Part shown: piece by piece, positions 57,240 to 64,000 of the stretch
Numbering within the stretch: the first letter of the stretch is position 1
Layout of the letters: the number at the start of each line of letters is the position of its first letter
Assembly: GCA_028751875.1 (NCBI GenBank)
Contig: CM054141.1
Location: 73,304,001-73,368,000 of the forward strand
DNA length: 64,000 nucleotides
Reading direction: 5' to 3'
DNA from: Rapana venosa
Taxonomy: Eukaryota; Mollusca; Gastropoda; Neogastropoda; Muricidae
Notes under the pieces: model-generated
The model's database searches: none
What the model saw: only the letters and a program-made list of their open reading frames with translations
Told to the model about the DNA's origin: nothing
Made by a program: the position numbers and the translations under genes

Positions 57240-57615
57240 CTCTCCCCTCTCTCTCCTCTCCTCTCTTCTCCCCCTTTCTTTTCCCCTCTTCTCTCCTCTC
57301 CTCTCCCTCCTCTCTCTCTCACAACACACACACACCACAAACCACACAAACCACAACACACACACACACCCCCACACATACAAACACCACACCAAAACCA
57401 CACACACAAAACACACACACACACAACACACACACACACACACACACCACACACACACAACAACACGCCACACCCCCAAAAACCCAACCACACACAATAC
57501 ACAACCCAAAAAACAACACACACACAAACACACACACACACCAAAACCACAACACACACACACAAAAAACACACACCCACACACACACACACAACACACA
57601 CAAACACACCCTGAA
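57240..57615. repeat. CT-rich then degenerate (CA)n tract
   Basis: CT-rich run (57240-57320) followed by CA broken by many AACC, AAAA and CCC interruptions, which look like consensus errors as much as true variation. Confidence 0.9.
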
Positions 57616-57699
57616 CGGAACCCTGCACGTGTCCCCCTGACTATTCCCATGACTGAAAATGCACCCTTGGCCTACCCAAATTTAGGACCGGGTGCTACA

Positions 57700-59275
57700 C
57701 GCTGTATTGTCTTGTCTTGTAGAATTGTATTGATTTATTGTATTGATGTATTGTGTCATGTGCCTACCCTTTTACCCCCACCCCTTTGTGTACAAAGACA
57801 AAAAGTATGGTGTTGTGTGGTGTATTCTTGTAGTAATATTTAAAGTAGGTGTTGTGGGTGTATTCTTGAAATGAATTTTAAAGAAAGGGGTTTTGGGGGT
57901 GATTCTTGTAGTAGAATTAAAGTATGGTGTTGTGGGAAAAACCCTCGAGTGAGATATTAAAGTATGGTGTTGTGTGGTGATTCTGTAGTGGATATTAAAG
58001 TATGGTTTTTGTGTTGGGTATTTTTTGAGTGGATATTAAATTTAGGGTGTTTTTGGGTTTTCGTGTATGAGAAATAAAGTAGGTGTTGTGTGCTATTCTT
58101 TAGTGAGATATTAAAGTGGGGGTGTTGTGTGGCTATTCTTGAAATGAATTTAAAGTATGGGTTTTGTGTGGCGTATTTTTGTAGTAGATATAAATTATGG
58201 TGTTTGTGTGGCGTATTCTTATGGGAGATTTTAAAGTATGGTTTTGTGTGGTGTATTCTTGAGTGAGATAAAAATATGGTTTTGGTGGTGATTCTTGTAG
58301 TGAAATTTTAAAGTATGGTTTTTGGGTGTATTCTTGTAGTAAATATTAAATATGGTTTTGTGGGGTGAAATTTTTGTATGAGATTTTAAAGTATGGGTTG
58401 TGGGTGTATTTTTGTAGTGAGATTTTAAAAATGGGTTGTGTGGTGTATTCTTGATAGATATTAAATAGTGTTGTGTGGTGATTCTTGTAGGAGAAAAAAA
58501 ATTGGTGTTGTGGGCGAAATCTTGTAGTGAGGTAATAAAGTAGGTATTTTATGGGATTTTGTGTGAGATAAAAAAAGTAGGGTTGTGTGCGTATTTTTGT
58601 AGTGAGATTTAAAGAAAGGTTTGTGGGTGTTTTCTTTAGCGAGATAATAAATATGGTGTTGTGGGGGTGTATTCTTGTAGTGGGTAATAAATATGGTATT
58701 GGTGGTGTATTCTTGTTTTAAGATTTAAAGCAAGTAAAGTAAAAGTAAAAAATTTTTTTTCCAGATGGTAATTGAAAAAAATTGGTTTGTTTTTTTTTTC
58801 ATAAAAACCCAAACTTAGGGTGTATGGTATATGAAAAAAAGGAGTTTTTGGTGGTGTTTTCTTGAGTGAGATATTAAAGTATGGTTTTGTGTGGTGTATT
58901 TTGTGGGAGAAATTTTAAAGTATGGTTTGTTTTGGGTATTCTTTTTTGAGATAAAAAAATGGTGTTGGTGTGTATTTTTGTGGAAATTTTAAAGATGGTT
59001 TTGTAGGGTGTTTTCTTTTATTAAGACAAAAAGTACGGTTTTGATGGTGTTTTCCCTTGTAGTGAGATATTAAATAGGTGTTTATGGGAAATTCTTATTT
59101 TAAGACAAAAAAGTATCTGTTGGGGGATTTTTGTATGATATAATAAGGTAGGTATTTTTGGTGTATTTTTGTAGGAGATAAAATAAGAAAAGGTGTTTAT
59201 GGGTGTTTTTTGCATTAAGAAAAAAAAATATGGTATATTCTTCTTTAAAAAACAAAAAGTAGGTTTCCCGTAGGA
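57700..59275. repeat. About 41-bp satellite, heavily corrupted
   Basis: Unit approximately GTAGTGAGATATTAAAGTAT, GGTGTTGTGTGGTGTATTCT, T. Hardly two units are identical: single-base drops, runs of extra T, A or G and skipped bases occur in every unit. A worn retroelement end (CCAGATGGTAATTGAAAAAA near 58762) is embedded at 58729-58830. Confidence 0.85.
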
Positions 59276-59814
59276 TTCCTGCTTAAACAAGAAAATGTAG
59301 GGGTGCCCCCTTTACCAATAGATGTTTTCGTATCCTTTGTTCTTCTTCCTTTCCCAAAAAACGCTCAGGGGCAGCTAGTGTTGTCTGTCACATACCAAAA
59401 GTACTTGCACTCCCCTTTAAAACCCCTGACAAGTCGGGCCCAGCACATCCGCCCTTTGGCGTGATTCTCCGTACTGAAAAGGTAGTGTAAGTGTTTCCCT
59501 TCACGGCAAAACTTTAACACCAAAACACAACGACAATAACAAAAACAACGATAATTATGATAACGAGTACAAACATTTCAAGCAAATTTGTGCAATTCTA
59601 CAACATTTTGTCAACAACTCTTTGCATTTGGTTGGCGATTTTGACTCTATACACCCTTTACCTCGGGCCCTTTGTGGCGACTACTTTTCCCTGACATGAC
59701 ATGCAATTGACTGACATTACAGTTAGAGCCCGGACAAAACCCGTTCTGACACAAACCATCACAATGGGCCCCCGTAAAAGACACATGAGGAAAACATTTA
59801 CAGGGTTCTCTCTC
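59276..59814. other. Unique sequence, quality doubtful
   Basis: No gene. A block CCCTGACAAGTCGGGCCCAG (59424-59443) is shared with 29866-29890. Confidence 0.4.
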
Positions 59815-60034
59815 TCCCCTCTCTCCCCCCCCTTCTCTCCTCTCTCTTCCCCCCTTTTCTCTTCCTCTCTCTCTCGCCGCCCCCTCCCTCCTCTCCTCTC
59901 CTCTCCCCCTCTCTCTTCTCCCTCCTCCCGCCTCTCTCCTCTCATCTCTCTCTCCTCCTCCCCCGTCGCCTCTCTCCCTTTCCTTCTCCTCTTTCTCGCT
60001 GCTCCCCCTCTCTCTCCTCTCCTCCGCTCGCTCT

Positions 60035-60069
<35 letters not shown>

Positions 60070-60178
60070 GCTCGCTCTCTCTTCCTCTCTCTCCCCCCTC
60101 TTCCTCTCTCTCTCTCTCCCTCCGCCTCCTCTCTCCTCCTCTCCTCCTCTCTCCTCTCTCTCTCTCTCTCTCCCGCTC

Positions 60179-60211
<33 letters not shown>

Positions 60212-60545
60212 TTCGCTCGCTCTCTTTTCTCCGCCGCCTCCTCTCCTCTCTCTTTCTCTCTCTCTCTCTCTCCCCCGCCGCTCTCTCTCTCCTCTCTCCC
60301 GCTCCTCCTTTTCTCTCTCCTCTCTCCTCTCCTCGCTCTCTCTCCCTCTCCTCTCCTCCCGCTCGCTTTCTCTCTCCCCCCTCTCGTCTCTCTCCCCCTC
60401 TCATCCTCTCTTCTCTTTTCTCTCCTTTTCTCTCTCTCCCTTTCTCCTCTCTCTTCCTGTTTTTCTCTCTCTCTCTCTCTCCTCTCTCCTTTGCTCTCTC
60501 TCCCTCTCTCTGTCTCTCCTCTCTCCTCTCTCTCTCTTCCTCTCC
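59815..60545. repeat. CT-rich low-complexity tract, 730 bp
   Basis: Pyrimidine-rich plus strand with many CCCCC, CTTTT and CGC interruptions. Arg/Glu-rich minus frames are artefacts. Confidence 0.95.
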
Positions 60546-61000
60546 CACCCGATGTTGGCACAGCTAGGGAGCAGGGAGGTCAGCCCGCCACATGGCACAC
60601 AGGGACTGGGGCCTTTTTTTCTTTACCGGCATGGCTGCAAATTGGGGGGGGGGGGGGGGGGGGGGGGGAGTGGCGGGCGTCCTTGGGGTGGACCTGGGGG
60701 GAATGGGAAAAGACTGCCGGCCACGCAGCACGTGCAAAAGCCGGCTTTGTCACCCCCGGGGGAAACTCGGGGGGCAGGCGCTTCTGGCTGTGGGTACAGG
60801 CACGCGCGGCGTGTGTTTTGGTGTGTAATAAATTTTTATAAATATATAAAATATATAATATATATATTAATAAATAGAGAGAGAAGAGAGAAGAGAAAAG
60901 AGAGAGAGGGGAAAGAGAAATACAAATACGAAATTACAAATTTTATTTAAAGAGGGGAATAATTAATACAATGACTTTTTTTTTATCCCCCAAAAAAGGA
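60546..61000. other. Sequence at the contig edge
   Basis: Contains a poly-G run (60643-60668), an AT-alternating stretch (60835-60875) and a GA stretch (60880-60920). No gene. Confidence 0.5.
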
Positions 61001-61500
61001 NNNNNNNNNNNNNNNNNNNNNNNNNNNNNNNNNNNNNNNNNNNNNNNNNNNNNNNNNNNNNNNNNNNNNNNNNNNNNNNNNNNNNNNNNNNNNNNNNNNN
61101 NNNNNNNNNNNNNNNNNNNNNNNNNNNNNNNNNNNNNNNNNNNNNNNNNNNNNNNNNNNNNNNNNNNNNNNNNNNNNNNNNNNNNNNNNNNNNNNNNNNN
61201 NNNNNNNNNNNNNNNNNNNNNNNNNNNNNNNNNNNNNNNNNNNNNNNNNNNNNNNNNNNNNNNNNNNNNNNNNNNNNNNNNNNNNNNNNNNNNNNNNNNN
61301 NNNNNNNNNNNNNNNNNNNNNNNNNNNNNNNNNNNNNNNNNNNNNNNNNNNNNNNNNNNNNNNNNNNNNNNNNNNNNNNNNNNNNNNNNNNNNNNNNNNN
61401 NNNNNNNNNNNNNNNNNNNNNNNNNNNNNNNNNNNNNNNNNNNNNNNNNNNNNNNNNNNNNNNNNNNNNNNNNNNNNNNNNNNNNNNNNNNNNNNNNNNN
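61001..61500. other. Assembly gap, exactly 500 N
   Basis: A round-number run of N is normally a scaffold gap of unknown true size. It removes the 5' part of LINE copy 3, including its catalytic RT region. Confidence 0.98.
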
Positions 61501-62109
61501 GTGAAGTATCTAGGGGTCATTATTGACAACACACTCTCTATGCAAAAATTCATCACCCAGACCTGCCAGTCCTGCTATTATCAATTACAGCGTATTAGTG
61601 CAATTCGAAAGTACCTGTCCACAGATGCAACATCCACACTTGTTGCGTCTCTCATTCTTTCACGTCTGGACTATTGCAATTCTCTGTTGGCTGGTCTGCC
61701 AGCATCATCAATCCAATCCCTTCAACGTATACAAAACTCTGCAGCTCGACTAATCCTCAGAAAGAAAAAATCTGAGCATATTACCCCTCTCTTGCAATTT
61801 CTCAACTGGCTGCCTGTGCCACAGAGAGTAAACTATAAGATCAGTACCCTCTGTTACAAATGTCTCCACAAAACAGTACCTTCCTACCTCTGTGAATGTC
61901 TTCACTTGTACACTCCTTCCCGTTCCCTCCGCTCTGCTGCAGATACCTTGTCCTTACGAATACCTAGATTCAACCAATCCTCCATCGGCCGTCGCTCTTT
62001 CTCAATTTCTGAACCATTGATGTGGAATGATCTCCCTCTCTCTCTCCGCCAAAAGCCTTCTTATGACACTTTTAAATCCAGTCTCAAGACATATTTATTT
62101 CAAACCTAA
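61501..62109 (+). pseudogene. LINE reverse transcriptase C-terminus, intact frame (copy 3, partial)
   Basis: One uninterrupted frame of 202 codons that matches copies 1 and 2 without their lesions: KYLGVIIDNTLSMQKFI, LSTDATSTLVASLILSRLDY, NSLLAGLPASS, IQNSAARLILRKKKSEHI, WLPVPQRVNYKISTLCYK, IGRRSFSIS, LRQKPSYDTFKSSLKTYLFQ, then a stop. This is the thumb and C-terminal region of the RT; the palm with the YxDD box would lie in the gap. Whether the whole gene is intact cannot be judged. It gives the reference for the lesions in copies 1 and 2. I list it as a pseudogene only because it is a fragment. Confidence 0.85.
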
Positions 62110-62210
62110 GATTTTCCTCTCCTGCTTCATCTCATAGTTTTTCCCTGCCTTCAACAGCCAAGATTCTATTGCCCTACCTGGGTGTGTGACATCGGTGTGT
62201 GCTGTGTGTG

Positions 62211-62282
<72 letters not shown>

Positions 62283-62448
62283 GTGTGTGTGTGTGTGTGT
62301 GGTGTGTGTGTATGTGTTGTGTGTGCGTGCGTGCGTGAACATTTGGACTTGATGGAACTTTTACTTGTTACTGGTTGTATGACTGTAAGAATGAGTTGAG
62401 TGCAGGCGCTTTGATTTGTCTCTGCAAGATATAGCGCTATATAAATTC

Positions 62449-62484
<36 letters not shown>

Positions 62485-62490
62485 TATTAA
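61501..62490 (+). mobile_element. CR1/L2-like LINE, copy 3, 3' part
   Basis: Starts at the gap edge inside the RT C-terminal region and runs through TTTCAAACCTAAG (62098-62110), a TG run (62190-62330), AACATTTGGACTT and GATATAGCGCTATATAAATT to (ATT)n ending near 62490. The upstream part lies in the N gap. Confidence 0.93.
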
Positions 62491-62499
62491 AGAGGCATA

Positions 62500-62960
62500 G
62501 GTGTGTGGTTTCAGTAGACTGTAAAGAGGCATAGGTGTAGACTGTAAAGAGGCATAGGTGTAGACTGTAAAGAGGCATAGGTGTAGACTGTAAAGAGGCT
62601 TAGGTGTGTGGTTTCAGTAGACTGTAAAGAGACAGGTGTGTGCTTTCAGGAGACTGTAAAGAGACAGGTGTGTGTTTTCAGCAGACTGTAAAGAGACAGG
62701 TGTGTGTTTTCAGCAGACTGTAAAGAGACAGGTGTGTGTTTACAGGAGACTTTAAAGAGGCACAGGTGTGTGTTTTCAGGAGACTGTAAAGAGACAGGTG
62801 TGTGTTTTCAGCAGACTGTAAAGAGACAGATGTGTGTTTTCAGCAGACTGTAAAGAGACAGGTGTGTGTTTTCAGCAGACTGTAAAGAGACAGGTGTGTG
62901 GTTTCAGCAGACTGTAAAGAGACAGGTGTGTGGTTTCAGCAGACTGTAAAGAGACAGGTG
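62500..62960 (+). repeat. Tandem array of acceptor-like units, 32 bp
   Basis: Unit CAGACTGTAAAGAGACAGGT, GTGTGTTTTCAG, repeated about ten times, with shorter 21-bp derivatives (TAGACTGTAAAGAGGCATAG, G) at the left (62510-62600). Each unit ends in a pyrimidine/TG stretch plus TTTCAG, like a 3' splice site. The final unit ends in TGTGTTTCCAG directly before the coding exon at 62972. Confidence 0.9.
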
Positions 62961-62971
62961 TGTGTTTCCAG

Positions 62972-63118
62972 GGCCGGCACTCGTGGAACAAGATGGAGCT
63001 CTTTGAGGACTGCAAGAAGTGCATGTGGACGCCGTCCGGCGCCATCAAGAAAGAGAGCTGCAAGATCCGGCCCACCAAGGTGCTGCCCCACAAGCCGGGC
63101 CCCGCTCCTGGCGTCTGA
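62972..63118 (+). CDS. Terminal coding exon of an unrecognised host gene
   Basis: This is the only host-gene coding sequence that I can support. The acceptor TGTGTTTCCAG ends at 62971. The exon then reads in phase 0 for 48 codons to TGA at 63116-63118: GRHSWNKMELFEDCKKCM, WTPSGAIKKESCKIRP, TKVLPHKPGPAPGV. Codon use is strongly GC-ending (CTC, GAC, TGC, AAG, GCC, ATC, CCC), unlike any neighbour, which argues for real coding. Three cysteines (two in DCKKC) and a basic, proline-rich end are visible; I do not recognise the family. Upstream exons must lie beyond or far back in the window: none was found, so much of the window may be one intron of this gene. Extension left of the acceptor is open in the same frame but is repeat. 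The alternative is a chance open frame, which I consider less likely. Confidence 0.6.
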   Translation, partial: GRHSWNKMELFEDCKKCMWTPSGAIKKESCKIRPTKVLPHKPGPAPGV

Positions 63119-63260
63119 CCTCGCTTCTCTTCCCCTCCTGCCCTCCCTCCCGCCCTCCCTCCCTCCCACCGTCACTTGACCGAGACGCTTGTGCTGGAAT
63201 GAATGGCCAGATGTTGAAAGGAAAGGACGGAGACATTTCTGTGTGTCGGCATTTGCATTG
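63119..63260 (+). other. Probable 3' UTR start
   Basis: Sequence after the exon stop: CCTCCCTC-rich, then unique. No AATAAA signal seen before the next repeat. Confidence 0.35.
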
Positions 63261-63264
63261 GAAG

Positions 63265-64000
63265 TAGTGGCTGCTGCATTTCAAATATTTGCTTTTGCAT
63301 TTCAAATATTGGCTGCTGCATTTCAAATATTGGCTGTCGCATTCCAAATATTGGCTGTCGCATTTCAAATATTGGCTGTTGCATTCAAAGTATAAGCTGT
63401 TGCATTGGAAACATTAGCTGTTGTATTTGAAACATTAGCTGTTGCATTTGAAGTATTAGCTGTTGTATTTGAAGTATTAGCTGTTGTATTTGAAGTATTA
63501 GCTGTTGTATTTAGAGTATTAGCTGTTGTGTTTGAAGTATTAGCTGTTGTATTTGAAGTATTAGCTGTTGTATTTGAAGTATTGGCTGTTGTATATGAAG
63601 TATTAGTTGTTGTATTTGAAGTATTGGCTGTTGCATTTGAAGTATTGGCTGTTGTATTTAGAGTATTAGCTGTTGCATTTGAAGTATTAGCTGTTGTATT
63701 TAGAGTATTAGCTGTTGCATTTGAAGTATTAGCTGTTGTATTTGAAGAATTAGTTATTGTATTTGAAGAAATAGTTATTATATTTGAAGAAATAGTTATT
63801 GTATTTGAAGAAATAGTTATTGTATTTGAAGTATTTGCTGTTGTGTTTGAAGTATTAGCTGTTGTATTTGGAGTATTAGCTGTTGTATTTGAAACATTAG
63901 CTGTTGTATTTGAAGAAATAGTTGTTGTATTTGAAGAGATAGTTATTGTATTTGAAGAAATAGTTATTGTATTTGAAGAAATAGTTATTGTATTTGAAGA
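63265..64000. repeat. 21-bp minisatellite, about 35 units, runs off the window
   Basis: Left units read CAAATATTGGCTGCTGCATTT-like, central units GAAGTATTAGCTGTTGTATT, T, and right units GAAGAAATAGTTATTGTATT, T. All units keep exactly 21 bp. One frame is open from 63396 to the window end and would read a heptad (FEVLAVV to FEEIVIV). Confidence 0.95.

Noticed and set aside
59647..60567. Long Arg/Glu-rich and Ser/Leu-rich frames of about 300 codons
   Set aside because: Translations of the CT-rich low-complexity tract in probably unpolished sequence.
60963..61556. Open frames spanning the N run
   Set aside because: Undefined bases cannot be translated; only the part from 61501 is real sequence.

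Overview
This is a eukaryotic window, most likely from a marine gastropod mollusc. That is an inference: it rests on the non-LTR retrotransposon types, the tRNA-derived SINEs, the snail-like abundance of minisatellites and the GC3-rich coding exon near the right end. I see no operons, no bacterial genes, no intact tRNA or rRNA gene, no CRISPR array and no virus. The only sequence that looks like a host gene is one short terminal coding exon (62972-63118, + strand). The rest is intronic or intergenic DNA built from decayed retrotransposons and a very dense series of tandem repeats.

Layout. 0-3.2 kb: CA/GA microsatellites, two SINE fragments and a GCTG-rich dispersed repeat. 3.2-5.3 kb: first copy of a CR1/L2-like LINE with a broken reverse transcriptase (RT), followed directly by a 38-bp satellite (5.3-6.1 kb). 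6.3-8.1 kb: SINE, GA runs, second copy of the GCTG-rich repeat, (AGC)n. 8.1-11.3 kb: a nearly full-length but heavily frameshifted RTE/BovB-like LINE on the minus strand, then a tRNA-derived SINE. 12-18.7 kb: CA run and four minisatellites (48, 18, 15/17 and 47 bp). 19-22.4 kb: SINE pieces, 23-bp and 18-bp arrays. 22.4-26.35 kb: the largest array, about 100 units of 38 bp with a higher-order duplication; the longest open frames of the window are artefacts of it. 27.4-37.4 kb: more arrays and SINEs. 37.7-40.9 kb: a second LINE copy with the best preserved RT, flanked by LINE tails. 41.3-46.7 kb: five more minisatellites and an 870-bp GA tract. 47.2-47.8 kb: remnant of another LINE. 49.5-52.1 kb: SINE-like dispersed repeats. 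52.4-56.3 kb: 48-, 24- and 20-bp arrays, the last split by a SINE with a visible target-site duplication. 56.7-61.0 kb: low-complexity, apparently unpolished sequence leading to a 500-N gap (61001-61500). 61.5-62.5 kb: third LINE copy. 62.5-64 kb: a tandem array whose unit resembles the 3' splice site of the following exon, the terminal exon itself, and an indel-free 21-bp array running off the window.

No biochemical system can be assembled from this window. Its interest lies in repeat biology: two SINE families sharing one central domain, microsatellites that grow out of retrotransposon tails and LINE coding sequence, nested insertions into satellites, and tandem amplification of a splice-acceptor-like sequence immediately upstream of a coding exon.
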